Shown: one piece after another, positions 43,213-54,170 of the stretch
Layout: each line of letters opens with the position of its first letter
Numbering within the stretch: position 1 is the stretch's first letter
Assembly (NCBI RefSeq): GCF_002812205.1
Contig: NZ_NPEA01000007.1
Span: 257,442-321,441 of the forward strand
Direction: 5' to 3'
From: Leptospira neocaledonica
GTDB taxonomy: Bacteria > Spirochaetota > Leptospiria > Leptospirales > Leptospiraceae
DNA length: 64,000 nt
Notes under the pieces: model-generated
The model's database searches: none
Told to the model about the DNA's origin: nothing
The model's input: only the letters and a program-made list of their open reading frames with translations
Program-made: the position numbers and the translations under genes

Positions 43213-43215
43213 AGA

Positions 43216-43851
43216 ATGTCCCAAAAAAAAATCCTGACTCGCTTAGCTGAGTCGGGAGTTCTATATCATTCTAATGGATGGATGCCAGGAACTGCTGGCA
43301 ATCTGTCTATTAAGGACGAAAAAGATCCTAACGTGTTCTGGGTAAGCGGAAGCGGCTTAGATAAAAACAAACTGACTCGAAAAGATTTTCTTCCTGTGCA
43401 GATCCAATCCGGAAAAGTATTAGAAGGTTGGAAAGGCAGAGAAGGTCTGAAACCTTCCGCCGAAACTTCTATACATAGAGCGGTTTATAAAGCATTCCCC
43501 GAAATGGGTTGCTCTCTTCATGTTCATACTCCTGAATCCAATCTGATTGAGATAGGAGTTACCAAAGAAAATCCAATTGAAGATCTTCCACTGCTTCCTT
43601 TGGAGATCATAAAAGCATTTGGTATCTGGGATGAAAATCCGAATGTTTCGGTTCCGGTTTTATATAATTATCCTAAGGTGCAAGATATCTCGGACCATTT
43701 GGAAAAACATCTTATCGAGACAAAACCTAGAGTCCCATTTTGTATTATAGAAAAACATGGGATTACCGTTTGGGGAAAAGATCTGATCCAGGCGAATCGA
43801 CATTTAGAAGCTGCGGATTTTTTACTAAAAGTGCGGGCGATGTCCAAGTAA
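43216..43851 (+). CDS. mtnB: Methylthioribulose-1-phosphate dehydratase
   Basis: A 211-residue class II aldolase-fold enzyme of the methionine salvage pathway. Typical segments: GWMPGTAGNLSIK, FWVSGSGLDK, KPSAETSIHRAVYKAFPEMGCSLHVHTPESN (zinc histidines), and a C-terminal IIEKHGITVWGKD with the third His. It lies 3 bases after mtnD and 4 bases before the SDR gene. The other pathway genes (mtnA, mtnK, mtnC) are not in the window. Confidence 0.94.
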   Translation: MSQKKILTRLAESGVLYHSNGWMPGTAGNLSIKDEKDPNVFWVSGSGLDKNKLTRKDFLPVQIQSGKVLEGWKGREGLKPSAETSIHRAVYKAFPEMGCSLHVHTPESNLIEIGVTKENPIEDLPLLPLEIIKAFGIWDENPNVSVPVLYNYPKVQDISDHLEKHLIETKPRVPFCIIEKHGITVWGKDLIQANRHLEAADFLLKVRAMSK

Positions 43852-43855
43852 GAAC

Positions 43856-44539
43856 ATGGAACCCAAAAATATCCTGGTAGTCGGGGCCGGATCCGGGATC
43901 GGCAGATCTTTATTAGAAAAGTTGAATGCGACTCCGCAATATTTTCCGATTGGGATCTCCAGACGCGGTGTTCCTTTGGAGAAAAATTTGGAAAGAGGAG
44001 TAAATTACCTCTGCGATCTGGGAGACCAGAAGCAAATCCTCAAATTCGTTTCTTCTCTTTTGCAATATTGGAAAGAAATCCATGCGATCTATTTCGCTTC
44101 CGGGGATGGACTATTTTTAAAAATAGAAGATCTCGAATGGGAAGATCTGCAAAAACATCTGACCTTGAATTTAAGCGCCCCTATTTTACTGACTTCTAAA
44201 CTTCTATCCTCCATGAAAAAGGGGGCTCTTCTTTGTTATATTTCTTCCACAGCAGGAAGACAGGGGTTCCCGGAATCTTCTCCTTATTGCGCTTCTAAAC
44301 ATGGTCTGGCCGGTTTTGCAAAAGCAATTAGAGAAGAAGTAAAAGAACGCGGGATAAGAGTGACCACTGTGTATGCAGGAGCAATCGATACTCCGATTTG
44401 GGATGGCAGAGAAGGTTTTAAAAGAGAAGATATGATCCCGGCCTCCGATGCTGCGCTCTTTTTAGAAAGTTTGTATTCTCAGCCGGCGAGTTTCAATCAG
44501 GACGAGATACTATTTCTTCCACCTAAAGGTGTGTTATAA
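43856..44539 (+). CDS. Short-chain dehydrogenase/reductase of mtn operon
   Basis: A 227-residue SDR with the NAD(P)-binding loop VVGAGSGIGRSLLEKL, the catalytic Ser in LLCYISSTAGRQG, and the YxxxK motif YCASKHGLAGFAKAI. It is cotranscribed with mtnD and mtnB, with only a 4-base gap. It may reduce a salvage side product or be unrelated. The classical SDR set is complete, so it should be active; its substrate is unknown. Confidence 0.92.
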   Translation: MEPKNILVVGAGSGIGRSLLEKLNATPQYFPIGISRRGVPLEKNLERGVNYLCDLGDQKQILKFVSSLLQYWKEIHAIYFASGDGLFLKIEDLEWEDLQKHLTLNLSAPILLTSKLLSSMKKGALLCYISSTAGRQGFPESSPYCASKHGLAGFAKAIREEVKERGIRVTTVYAGAIDTPIWDGREGFKREDMIPASDAALFLESLYSQPASFNQDEILFLPPKGVL

Positions 44540-44543
44540 TTTT

Positions 44544-45539
44544 TTAGGTTTCTGCCCAGCGTTCCCTGATCTCTAAAAGGTCGGGCATCAAATTTAAAAA
44601 TACAGGAACAAGACCCGGATCAAAATGAGATCCGGCGCCTTTACGAATATGGTTGACTGCGTCTTCTATACTCCATGCTTTTTTATAAGGCCTTTCCGTG
44701 GTAAGAGCATCGAACACATCTGCGATCGTTACGATCCTTGCTTCCACAGGGATAGCATCCCCTTTAATCCCGTTTGGATAACCGCTTCCATCCCATTTTT
44801 CATGATGGTTCAAGGCGATACTCTTTGCCATTTGTAAGAGTAAAGAATCATGATCTCCGATAATTTCCGCGCCGATACTGGGGTGGGTTTTCATAATCTC
44901 CCATTCTTCCGGATCTAGTTTACCAGGTTTTTGTAATATACTATCGGGAATGCCTATCTTGCCGATATCATGCATGGGAGAAGCATGCAAAATTTTATCC
45001 GCAGTGTCCTGAGAATAGCCCAAAGCCCTCGCTAAAGTTTGGGAATAATGACTCATTCGGATCACATGAAGACCTGTTTCGTTGTCTTTGTACTCCGCCG
45101 CAAGACCCAATCTTTGGATGATCTGAAGCCTGGTCTCTTTTAGTTCATCGTTCCAGACCAAAGAAAGATGTGTTTTTACCCTAGCTTTTACGATGGCAGG
45201 ACTTACGGGTTTTGTAATATAGTCCACGGCTCCTGCTTCGAATCCGTCAGCCTCATCTTCTTCTTCTGCCATTGCGGTTACGAATATCACGGGTATCCTG
45301 GAGGTGGTGGCTTCATTTCTGAGTTTTTTACAGGTTTCATGCCCTGTCATTCCGGGCATCATCACATCTAAAAGGATAAGATTCGGTTTTTCGGAGATTG
45401 CGAGTTCTATCGCTTTGAGCCCATCCTTAGCGAAAAAAAGTCTATAATCTTCTTGTAATATTTGTTTGAGTACCTGTAGGTTTGCCGCTTCGTCGTCTAC
45501 GACTAAAATTTTCGGTCTGTCATCGAGTAGATGGCTCAT
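44544..45539 (-). CDS. RpfG-like response regulator with HD-GYP domain
   Basis: A 331-residue protein: receiver domain at 10-125 (ILVVDDEAANLQVL, Asp in NLILLDVMMPGMTG, KPVSP) and an HD-GYP domain at 150-315 with the metal motif HDIGKIGIP, the HHEKWDGSGYP signature, and ADVFDALTTERPY. HD-GYP proteins hydrolyse cyclic di-GMP. The ATG at 45539 follows directly on the upstream kinase stop with GGAAAA before it; a longer frame to 45599 would overlap the kinase gene. It is probably the partner of the hybrid kinase at 45541. Confidence 0.93.
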   Translation of the reverse strand: MSHLLDDRPKILVVDDEAANLQVLKQILQEDYRLFFAKDGLKAIELAISEKPNLILLDVMMPGMTGHETCKKLRNEATTSRIPVIFVTAMAEEEDEADGFEAGAVDYITKPVSPAIVKARVKTHLSLVWNDELKETRLQIIQRLGLAAEYKDNETGLHVIRMSHYSQTLARALGYSQDTADKILHASPMHDIGKIGIPDSILQKPGKLDPEEWEIMKTHPSIGAEIIGDHDSLLLQMAKSIALNHHEKWDGSGYPNGIKGDAIPVEARIVTIADVFDALTTERPYKKAWSIEDAVNHIRKGAGSHFDPGLVPVFLNLMPDLLEIRERWAET

Positions 45540-45540
45540 T

Positions 45541-48522
45541 CTATTTTCCGAGATCCGTGTCCAATCCGAGTTGGGTGCTGAATTTTTTGAGAAGGGCATA
45601 CGCCTCTTCGAATTCGAATTGTTCTATTTTAGAACTGAAAAGTTTAAAATCGGAATTTTCCACTTTTGTTCGGATCAGACCCGAAAATTCTTCCACGTAT
45701 TCTTCTTCTATCGAACCTCTTTGGAAAGATTCGGATAGTTCCTTAGCTAAAGTCGAAGCCCTTTCAGGATCCCATTCTATTTCTTTTTCAGAAGAAGAAA
45801 TTTCCGGATCGGAATTCCTTTCGGAATAACCTAATACTCTTCCGATCTCTGCGATCATCTGATCCATCTCCACCGGTTTAGAAACGAACCCGTCCATTCC
45901 GGCGGCACTCGCTGCGTTTTTATCTTCTTCAAAAACACTAGCGGTCAATGCCAAAATAGGGGTCCTTCGGACATTTTCCTGGATCTCATGCATTCGGATA
46001 ACTCGGGTTGCTTGACGACCGTCGAGCACCGGCATCTGTACGTCCATTAGAACCAGATCAAAAGATCCAGTCGTGACTTTTTTTACTGCGTCCTCTCCGT
46101 TATACGATGATTCCACCTGATGCCCTAGGTTTTGGAGAAGAAGGGAAATTAATTCCGTATTTTTTTCCACATCGTCGACTACAAGGATCTTTAGAGGAGG
46201 GAGTTTGATCCCAGTTTGTATCTTGTTTTCTTGTCTAGGTTTTCCTTCTTCTAAAGGAAGAAGAATATGGAATGTACTTCCTTTTCCAAGAGTACTCTCT
46301 GCCCAAATTTTGCCGCCCATCAATTCCGTTAACTGTTTACAGATGGTTGTACCAAGTCCCGTTCCACCATAACGTCTAGTAGTGGAAATATCAGCCTGAG
46401 TGAACGGTTCGAAAATTTTATCCAATCGATCCGCTTGGATTCCGATCCCTGTATCTTGGACCGCAAAATGGAGTTTTTTATCTTCCCGAGTCACTTTCAG
46501 ACTGACTTTTCCTCTGTCAGTGAATTTGACTGCATTGCCGATCAGATTCATTAGGATCTGTCTGATCCGCAAAGAATCTCCTTTATAAAATTCCACCAGA
46601 TCCGGATCTTGGATCACTTCGAATTCCAGATTTTTCTTTCGAGCGCCGATGCCCAAAGTGGATTTTAATTCTGCGACTAATTTGAAAAGGGAGAAGTCCA
46701 TTTCTTCTAATTCCACCGCTCCTTTTTCCAACTTCGCGGTGTTCAAGATATCATTCAAAAGTCTTAATAAAGATTTCGCGGAACTTTTAACGGTTTCCAA
46801 ATGGGTTCTATGATTTTTTTCTAATTCATCGGAAAGAAGAACTTCCGTAAATCCAAGGATCGCATTCATAGGAGTACGGATTTCGTGACTCATATTTGCT
46901 AAAAAAGAAGTTTTAGTGATCGCAGCAAGTTCCGCTTTTTCTTTCTCTTTGCGTAATGCTTCTTCTATTCTTCTTCTTTCGGTGATATCTAAAATTACTC
47001 CGTCTATGAAGATCGCTTCTCCGTTTCCACCATAAGCTCCGCATCCGTTTTCCCAAAGCCATCTGATCTCCCCGTTTTGGTGGATGATCCTATATTCTAA
47101 AGTGAATGTTCTTTTGCCGGCAACCGCGGATTCTACTTCATATTCTACACTTTTAAGATCGTCCGGATGGATAATATCTTTGAAGGAACGTATGGAGTTT
47201 GCGTTTACAAAATCTTGTACAGGATAACCTGTGATGGATTCCGAAGCATCACTCATGAATAACATCTTCCATTCATTATTCGGAAGACATCTGTAAGTGA
47301 TGCCCGGGATATTTTCGATCAAGGAACGCACCTGTTGTTCACTTTGTTTTAATGCGTTCTCGATCATTTTTCTATCGCTGATATCTGTCACAAAACCAAC
47401 GAATAGATCTTCTCCAGCAAGTTTTCCATGTCCTATCGCTAAACGTACCGGAAAATCGGAGCCGTCTTTTCTAAGGCCTATAACTTCTCTACTGCTTCCT
47501 ATAATTTTGGCGAAGCCGGCGCTTAACATTGTCTCGGAATTTTTGTCTCTTCCATTATAGTATGGATCGGGCATTAGCTCTCTGATATTTTTTCCGATCA
47601 CTTCTCTGTTTTCATAACCGAAGATTATTTCTGCTGAATGATTAAATTCTCTGATCCTACCTTGCGAATCCATTGTGATCACGCCATCCACTGCGGTGGT
47701 GATAATTGTTCTAAGTCTGGATTCGCTGACTTTTAGATTGTTCACTAGATCCCGGTATCTCAGGAACCAATTGACTGCGAATGCAAACAAAGTGAATGCG
47801 ATTGTGATCAAGGAAACGGAAAGTGCAAGAAAGGTAGAATCAGCAGTCTGAGGAATTGTGTCTTCCTCTCCTATAAATCTTGCGGCAGCCATACCGGTAT
47901 AATGCATTCCGGAAATTGCAGATCCCATAGTAACGGCGGAAATGAGAGAAGGCCAGAGAGTGCCTAATTTCAAATTTTCTAAACCGAATCTTACCCAAAG
48001 AGAAAGTATCGCAAGAACGACTGCTACTATGATAGATAACGCAAAAAACCAAGGATCATAACGTAAGTAAGGAGCTGTTTCCACCGCTCCCATTCCGGTA
48101 TAATGCATAGCTCCGATTCCGGAGCCTACGAGTACACCACCTAACGCAAGTTCTGTGCCCGAAATTTTAGGCCTATTCACGAATGAGAGAGCTATGGTAG
48201 AGGCTAGAAGACTCGGAAAGATAGACAAGATGGTCAGACTTTTATCATATTGAACGGTTGTGCATAACTCGAAGGAGAGCATTCCGATAAAATGCATGGA
48301 CCAAACACCACAACCGAGAGCTAGACTTGCTGCCGAAGAAATTAAATATTTTGTAATGGGCGGAGAAGATTCCGGAACCTTCTGTCCTACGATTTGAAGA
48401 GCGATATAAGATGCGAATATCGCCATCAACACGGAAAGAACAACCAACCATGGATTGTACGTAGCCGTAAGTAATTTGGCAGAAGAATTATAAATGAAAA
48501 AATTATCTAAAAATGCGATCAC
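45541..48522 (-). CDS. MHYT-domain hybrid histidine kinase
   Basis: A 993-residue inner-membrane kinase. The N-terminal MHYT domain (about 10-260) has its MHYT motifs in WSMHFIGML, AMHYTGMGAVE and GMHYTGMAAARF, a proposed metal/gas-sensing module. Two PAS domains follow (about 270-390 and 395-515), then HisKA with His546 in MSHEIRTPMN, a HATPase (GTGLGTTIC, DTGIGI), and a receiver with Asp827 in LVLMDVQMPVLDG. The last 100 residues are acidic and helical, like an Hpt domain, but no phospho-His is visible. It is directly followed by the HD-GYP regulator. Confidence 0.93.
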   Translation of the reverse strand: MIAFLDNFFIYNSSAKLLTATYNPWLVVLSVLMAIFASYIALQIVGQKVPESSPPITKYLISSAASLALGCGVWSMHFIGMLSFELCTTVQYDKSLTILSIFPSLLASTIALSFVNRPKISGTELALGGVLVGSGIGAMHYTGMGAVETAPYLRYDPWFFALSIIVAVVLAILSLWVRFGLENLKLGTLWPSLISAVTMGSAISGMHYTGMAAARFIGEEDTIPQTADSTFLALSVSLITIAFTLFAFAVNWFLRYRDLVNNLKVSESRLRTIITTAVDGVITMDSQGRIREFNHSAEIIFGYENREVIGKNIRELMPDPYYNGRDKNSETMLSAGFAKIIGSSREVIGLRKDGSDFPVRLAIGHGKLAGEDLFVGFVTDISDRKMIENALKQSEQQVRSLIENIPGITYRCLPNNEWKMLFMSDASESITGYPVQDFVNANSIRSFKDIIHPDDLKSVEYEVESAVAGKRTFTLEYRIIHQNGEIRWLWENGCGAYGGNGEAIFIDGVILDITERRRIEEALRKEKEKAELAAITKTSFLANMSHEIRTPMNAILGFTEVLLSDELEKNHRTHLETVKSSAKSLLRLLNDILNTAKLEKGAVELEEMDFSLFKLVAELKSTLGIGARKKNLEFEVIQDPDLVEFYKGDSLRIRQILMNLIGNAVKFTDRGKVSLKVTREDKKLHFAVQDTGIGIQADRLDKIFEPFTQADISTTRRYGGTGLGTTICKQLTELMGGKIWAESTLGKGSTFHILLPLEEGKPRQENKIQTGIKLPPLKILVVDDVEKNTELISLLLQNLGHQVESSYNGEDAVKKVTTGSFDLVLMDVQMPVLDGRQATRVIRMHEIQENVRRTPILALTASVFEEDKNAASAAGMDGFVSKPVEMDQMIAEIGRVLGYSERNSDPEISSSEKEIEWDPERASTLAKELSESFQRGSIEEEYVEEFSGLIRTKVENSDFKLFSSKIEQFEFEEAYALLKKFSTQLGLDTDLGK

Positions 48523-48528
48523 AAAAAC

Positions 48529-51048
48529 TCAGACCTCGAAAGGAAGCCCCACATAAAATATAGTATTTCCTGGCGAAGAATCAAACCAGATCCTTCCTTT
48601 ATGTTTTTCTACAATTCGCTTTGCTATATCTAAACCTAAACCGGAACCTTCGCCCAAAGGTTTGGTAGTAAAGAATGCATCGAATACTTGGTCTTTCGCT
48701 TCGGCAGGGATCCCAGGACCCTTGTCTTGGATGGAAACTACTACCTCATTTCCTTGCAGAGAAGCTTTGATCCCGATGAATCCTTTATATGACATTGCCT
48801 GGACAGAATTCATGATCAAATTTGTCCAAAGGTGCATTAAATCGTCCGGAAAACCTAAAAAATCTGGAATCCCATCCAGGTTAGTCGAAACTTCCACTCC
48901 GTGCTTGAACAGATTCTGATACAGTGTCAGAACAGTATCTATATTTTCTTTTAAGGAAAATTTTCTCTTCTTATGAGAGGATTCGAAATGTGCAAAACTT
49001 CTAAGTGCGTAAACAATTTTTGCGGAACGATCTACTGCTGTTTTGATCGTGTCTACACATTGTTCCGGACCTAAAAGATTTAAAAAGAATGGAAGAAGTT
49101 CCCTTGTATTCTGATTTTTTAATATACCCTCGAAATTTTTCCAAGAAGAAGCGATCCCAAAATCCACGAAAAATTCGGCAGTTTCTTCCGGGAAAAGAAT
49201 ATCTGCGGACTTCATTTCTGTTTTGATCTCCGCAAGGATTCTCCTTCTTTCCAAACCTATCAGGATTTCTTTGGAAGAAACACCTAAAGCGATTAACTCA
49301 TTGTAGGAGTTCCAATCATCATCGGATAAAGAAGAGAGAAGTGGAAGAATCGGCCGTAATTCCGTTCTGATCTTTTCCAGATAGGAGAGAATATTAAAAC
49401 CTGCTGCCTGGATTGCACCTATCGGATTATTGATCTCGTGGGCTATTCCTGCCGCTAATTGGCCTAGATCCGCGAGCTTGGATGCCTGGATCAATTTTGC
49501 CTGGGTTCTTGTCAGGTTTTGGAGTGCGTCTTCCAGATCGGATTTTTGGGATTCGATAATCGCTTTTTGAGCTAGGATTTCTTCATTCGCTCTTTGTAAT
49601 GTTTCGATCCTGAACTCTGCCTCTTCTAAGCCTGTGGCATCAGTTCCGGTCGAAATAACATATTGCAGATGACCGTTTCGATCTCGGACTTCTTTATGTT
49701 CCCAAAGAGTTCTTCTGGATTTTCCATCTTTGGTTCTCAGAAGTACGCTTGTATGTTTTGGGAACTTCTTCTTTGCAAAACGTAGTTCGAAAACTTTTGC
49801 AATCGTATCCCTTTCATCTGCAAATAGTTCGGTTTCCCAAAAGACTCTCCCTTCCAACTCCATTAGATCGAAACCTGTAGTTTGTAAACAGGCTCTATTC
49901 AATAAAATTAATTTACCATCTCCATCCAGAACTAAGAACAGGATGCTAGTCGAGTCTAAAATACTCTGTAAAATATCCCTTCTTTCCGAAAGTTTTCTTT
50001 CTGAGATTGCCCTTTGGGTCACGTCTCTAAGTACAACAATTTTGAACTGAGAGCCTTCCGCTTTTTGAGAACGAACGGAAACATCGTAATATTTTCCGTT
50101 ATTCGTTTTCCATTCGGTATTTGGCTTTTTGTGGATATGGCATTCTTCTACAAGGGCATCAAGATCCGGAAGAAAATCTACGAGTTTTAAATCTTGTCTT
50201 AATCTTGCGGTCCCTAATAAATTTAAGGCGGAGACATTACAGTCTAAAAGAAAACCTGAGGAGTTCATTACAAAAACTGCATCTTGAATGTACTCGAAAA
50301 CCTGATTTCTTGCCAAAGGAATCAGGTTTAAGATCCGGAAATAAAAAAGGCCGTACATCCATACGATCAATGCGAAACTCGCCGTTAAAGGAAAGATGTC
50401 CAGCTTAGGATGGATGAACGGGATAAAACCTCCCACAGTCATGACTTGACTTCCGAATGGAAGAGAGATCCCGATCATAAAGACCAGACATCTTATTCTG
50501 TGAAATGCTCTTTGGGACCAGGCACCATATATTAAGATTATAATACATAGAGAGAATATGGAAATAGAATTGATCACATAGACCTGCATCCAAGGTCCGT
50601 ACTCATAGATCAATGCAAGCCAGGGAGCGGACGAGTCGAATCTGAGAGAAGGGCGGATCCATTCTTCCGGTCCGAACCAAACTGCGATCTCGGTGCAAAG
50701 CGGAATGAATGAAAAAAGAAAAATGCTGACTGGATGGATGAACCTATTTAAATTTGCCACTCTTAAGCAGAGAAATAGAAGAGAGGCAATCAGAAGATCC
50801 GGGCCGATAAATTGGAAATTGTCCCAGAAAATAATACTCTCAGGTCTGGTGCTTACTATCTCCCAAAAATAACCGAAGCTATAGAGAATGATTCCGAGAC
50901 ATACCAAAATGAATTCCGGAGCGCCGGAAGTTTGTCTGCTTTTGAATCCTGTTCTAAGAGAAAGAACGGAAAGAAATAAACTGATTAAGGGAAGGATCGC
51001 ATAAGGAGTCCATTTAAACCAGGATAAAGATTGGACTTCCGTTCCCAT
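48529..51048 (-). CDS. 7TM-sensor histidine kinase with PAS domains
   Basis: An 839-residue kinase. The first 220 residues are seven membrane helices of the HisKA_7TM type (SLFLSVLSLRTGFKSR, PESIIFWDNFQFIGPDLLIASLLFL). Two PAS domains follow (about 245-340 and 350-470), then a coiled coil, a HisKA domain with His537 in LAAGIAHEINNPIGA, and a HATPase with LIMNSVQAMS and GSGLGLDIAKRIVEKH. A region of about 100 residues between the HisKA helices and the ATPase is longer than usual. It lies 6 bases upstream of the MHYT kinase gene and probably forms an operon with it. Confidence 0.92.
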   Translation of the reverse strand: MGTEVQSLSWFKWTPYAILPLISLFLSVLSLRTGFKSRQTSGAPEFILVCLGIILYSFGYFWEIVSTRPESIIFWDNFQFIGPDLLIASLLFLCLRVANLNRFIHPVSIFLFSFIPLCTEIAVWFGPEEWIRPSLRFDSSAPWLALIYEYGPWMQVYVINSISIFSLCIIILIYGAWSQRAFHRIRCLVFMIGISLPFGSQVMTVGGFIPFIHPKLDIFPLTASFALIVWMYGLFYFRILNLIPLARNQVFEYIQDAVFVMNSSGFLLDCNVSALNLLGTARLRQDLKLVDFLPDLDALVEECHIHKKPNTEWKTNNGKYYDVSVRSQKAEGSQFKIVVLRDVTQRAISERKLSERRDILQSILDSTSILFLVLDGDGKLILLNRACLQTTGFDLMELEGRVFWETELFADERDTIAKVFELRFAKKKFPKHTSVLLRTKDGKSRRTLWEHKEVRDRNGHLQYVISTGTDATGLEEAEFRIETLQRANEEILAQKAIIESQKSDLEDALQNLTRTQAKLIQASKLADLGQLAAGIAHEINNPIGAIQAAGFNILSYLEKIRTELRPILPLLSSLSDDDWNSYNELIALGVSSKEILIGLERRRILAEIKTEMKSADILFPEETAEFFVDFGIASSWKNFEGILKNQNTRELLPFFLNLLGPEQCVDTIKTAVDRSAKIVYALRSFAHFESSHKKRKFSLKENIDTVLTLYQNLFKHGVEVSTNLDGIPDFLGFPDDLMHLWTNLIMNSVQAMSYKGFIGIKASLQGNEVVVSIQDKGPGIPAEAKDQVFDAFFTTKPLGEGSGLGLDIAKRIVEKHKGRIWFDSSPGNTIFYVGLPFEV

Positions 51049-51191
51049 GCAAACTAATTTTGAACGCCACCCCTTCGGCTCAAGGAGAAAGTTTCTAAGC
51101 TTAAAATATAAGACGTTTTCGCCGGATAGATCCAGTCTTTGAAAATTAAATTTATCTCTTAAGTAAAGAAATTATAGAGTTAACTGAGTAG

Positions 51192-53648
51192 TCAGTTCTG
51201 AAAACCGACCGCGGTTCCAGCCTTTTCTCCAAGTGTGAAGAAGAAGGATGCACCTTCTCCCAGTTTACCTTCTGCCCATACAGACCCTTTATATCTGGTG
51301 ACGATCCTTTGCACGATTGCAAGACCCACGCCTGTGCCTTCGAATTCGTCTTGTCTATGCAACCTTTGAAAGACTCCGAATAGCCTACTATAATATTTCA
51401 TATCGAAGCCGGCACCATTGTCTTTTACGAAAAACGTTTTTCCTTTTTCTGTGTTTGTGACTCCGATCTCCACCTTAGGTTTTTCCTTCTTGGCAGAATA
51501 TTTTACGGCGTTTGAGATCAAATTCTGGAACACGTAAGACATCATGTCTCTATCCGTGGTTACTTTTTCAAGAGGGTGGACAATAATTTCTGCGTTATGG
51601 TCTGTTTGATCCTTGATCTGGCTTGCTACAGTTTCGGCGACTTCCGTCAGGTCGAAGGTGGAATTTTTGAGCTCTTTTTTGCCTACTTTAGAAAATTCTA
51701 ATAGGTTATCGATCAGGTTTTCCATTCTTCTCGTGGAATCAATAAGCACGTTCAAGAATCGGATCCCGTCCGCATCCAAAACGGCACTGTGGTCCTCCAA
51801 GATCATTTGAGTATAACCTTGGATGGCTCTTAAAGGTGCCCTCAAATCGTGGGAAACGGAGTAGGAGAATGCTTCTAACTCTGCATTTGCAAATTCAAGT
51901 TCGAAATTTTTCTGTTCTAACGTTTCTAAATTCGCTTTCCTATCTTCTGCAATAGCAAGAAGTGATTTCATTCTTACGATCAATTCTTCCGGATGAAAAG
52001 GTTTGCATAAATATTCGTCCGCTTTCGCTTCCCAACCTTTTAACATGGCTTCTCTATGAGTTAAAGCGGTAAGAAGCACTACAATGGTTTTGGAAATTTT
52101 AGGATCGGCTTTGATCTCTTTACAAAGTTGTACACCGTCCATTTCTGGCATCATCACATCGGAAAGGACCAGATCCGGTTCCCAGGAATAGACTAATTTT
52201 AATCCTTCTTTCCCGTTCTTAGCGGATTTGACTTGGTATAAAGGAGAGAGAAGTGAATAAATATAACTCGAAAGATCTTCGTTGTCCTCGCAAATCAAAA
52301 CTTTCATTTTGTCTGAAAAGCCCATATTGTCTGTATTAGAGATCTCTAAACTAGAATATTGAGGAGAGTGTGAGAAAATTTTGGAAGAAGGATTCTTCTC
52401 CCCGGACTCTACTTTTTCTGCCGGGATTTTGACTTCAAATCTGCTTCCGGAATCTAGTTTACTGGTTACTTCTACAGAACCGCCCAAAAGTTCCGAAAAA
52501 TCTTTGACCATGGAAAGACCAAGCCCTGTCCCACCATATCTTCTGGTAGAAGAACCTTCAGCTTGTTGGAACTTTTTAAAGATAATCTTTTGGTCCGCCT
52601 CGGAGATCCCGATCCCGGAATCCTGAACAGAAAGATAAAGTTGATCCTCCGAATAAGCAAGAATAATGGAAATATTCCCATCCCTAGGAGTGAATTTTAA
52701 TGAGTTAGAAAGAAGATTAAAGAAGATCCTCTCGAATAAATAACGATCTATTAAAATATAGAGGTCGGAAGAAGGTATCTCTTTTTGGATCCGTATATTC
52801 TTCTCTGATGCACTCGGTTCGAAATCCTTTAAAATAGCCTGGGTCAAATTGCTGATATTCGTGGGCTCGAGTTCCACCTTCATCTTCCCGGCTTCGAATT
52901 TAGAAAAATCTAATAAACTATTTACCATCTGAAGAAGTCTGACTGAATTATTATGAACCGTTTCTAACATTTGGATGTTATTGGAAGAAAGGCTTGAGGT
53001 TTTATCCGTAAGAATAGATTCTACTGGAGCTAAGATCAAGCTCAGAGGAGTCCTAAGTTCGTGGGAAACATTTGCAAAAAAATCGTTTTTGATCTTTTCA
53101 GTTTCTCTTAGGCTTTTATTCGCAGATTGTAATTCTTGAGAACGGCGGATGATCTCCGTTTCCATCTCTTCGGTGCGGGAACGAAGTGCCTCGGTCATCT
53201 CGGATTGTTTTTCTCCTCTTTCTTTTAGGAGAACAAACTCGGTGACATCTTCTACCTTATGGATGATGTATTCTACCTTTCCTTTTTTGTTCATAACAGG
53301 AGTATTCAAAGGACTCCAGTATTTAGCGGCGAACCCCCCACCTTCTTCTTCCGGAAGTTGGATATCGTATTTTTGAACAGCCATCGTATCTGGAGCTTTT
53401 GTCTCCAAAACACGAAGAAGGGAACTACGAAGATTGCTCACACCGGTCGCTTCGGGATCATCCGGGTTGTCGGGAAAAACTTCGAAAATTCCCCTGCCTA
53501 AAATTTTATCTCTCTCGGTTCGTGTGGCATTAAGATACGCATCACTTACCGCTATAATTTTGAGCTCAGGAGAAAGTACCAGGTACAAACCTGGAACAGA
53601 TTCAAAAAGAATGCGAAAATCAGGACTTGAAGAGGAAGAATGATCCAT
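51192..53648 (-). CDS. Double histidine kinase (PAS-HK-REC-HK)
   Basis: An 818-residue soluble protein with two complete kinase cores. PAS is at about 8-130, then HisKA with His196 ([13 protein letters not shown]) and a HATPase ([12 protein letters not shown]). A receiver has Asp497 in [14 protein letters not shown] second HisKA has His600 in [13 protein letters not shown], in a phytochrome-like context, with a second HATPase ([12 protein letters not shown]). No membrane helix. The order kinase-receiver-kinase suggests an internal phosphate relay. It is transcribed in the same direction as the two kinases downstream, with a 143-base gap. Confidence 0.93.
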   Translation of the reverse strand: MDHSSSSSPDFRILFESVPGLYLVLSPELKIIAVSDAYLNATRTERDKILGRGIFEVFPDNPDDPEATGVSNLRSSLLRVLETKAPDTMAVQKYDIQLPEEEGGGFAAKYWSPLNTPVMNKKGKVEYIIHKVEDVTEFVLLKERGEKQSEMTEALRSRTEEMETEIIRRSQELQSANKSLRETEKIKNDFFANVSHELRTPLSLILAPVESILTDKTSSLSSNNIQMLETVHNNSVRLLQMVNSLLDFSKFEAGKMKVELEPTNISNLTQAILKDFEPSASEKNIRIQKEIPSSDLYILIDRYLFERIFFNLLSNSLKFTPRDGNISIILAYSEDQLYLSVQDSGIGISEADQKIIFKKFQQAEGSSTRRYGGTGLGLSMVKDFSELLGGSVEVTSKLDSGSRFEVKIPAEKVESGEKNPSSKIFSHSPQYSSLEISNTDNMGFSDKMKVLICEDNEDLSSYIYSLLSPLYQVKSAKNGKEGLKLVYSWEPDLVLSDVMMPEMDGVQLCKEIKADPKISKTIVVLLTALTHREAMLKGWEAKADEYLCKPFHPEELIVRMKSLLAIAEDRKANLETLEQKNFELEFANAELEAFSYSVSHDLRAPLRAIQGYTQMILEDHSAVLDADGIRFLNVLIDSTRRMENLIDNLLEFSKVGKKELKNSTFDLTEVAETVASQIKDQTDHNAEIIVHPLEKVTTDRDMMSYVFQNLISNAVKYSAKKEKPKVEIGVTNTEKGKTFFVKDNGAGFDMKYYSRLFGVFQRLHRQDEFEGTGVGLAIVQRIVTRYKGSVWAEGKLGEGASFFFTLGEKAGTAVGFQN

Positions 53649-54170
53649 CTGGTTTGCCTAATATAGATGCAATAAATCCGAAAATGAACGAATTCATTTC
53701 AAAATCAAAGAATACAAAGAAAATAGAATAACTAATTTCCTAAAAAGATCCATTAGAATCCATTCCGTTTTTAAAGAACCCTAGCAGTTTTGTCATTCAC
53801 GAATTGTCCTTTGAGTGATGGTGCCACTTAAGTATACATCCAAAAAATTTCCCAGCAAAGCATATTAAGGGGTCATAAAATGCTATCGAAGCTCCTACAG
53901 AAATTTTCTTCCACTCGAACAATAAATCTGTCCGGAAAGGCCGCCTAACGGATATTTCTCAGGTAACTTTCCGAGAATTTTGGAATTTGCTGGCAATAAG
54001 TCGAAACGCGAATAAAAAAGGCAAAATTCTCCCAGAAACGTCAAATGAGGTCCGGCGATTTCTTTTCTACCAGATTTTTTTTGTTTCAGTGTGACTGAAG
54101 GGGCGGAGCTATATTCAAAAGTCCAAATAATTAACTATACAAATATTTAGTATATTTTTATTTTCTCCTC
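53649..54170. other. Intergenic region upstream of integrase
   Basis: A 522-base divergent region between the double kinase (minus) and the recombinase (plus). I see no gene. It holds a degenerate half of the leptospiral GGAGCTCC palindrome near 53889, and an AT-rich inverted repeat TATAC-n9-GTATA at 54136-54154 just before the recombinase start, which could be part of its promoter or an operator. No clear attC element is seen on this side. Confidence 0.6.
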
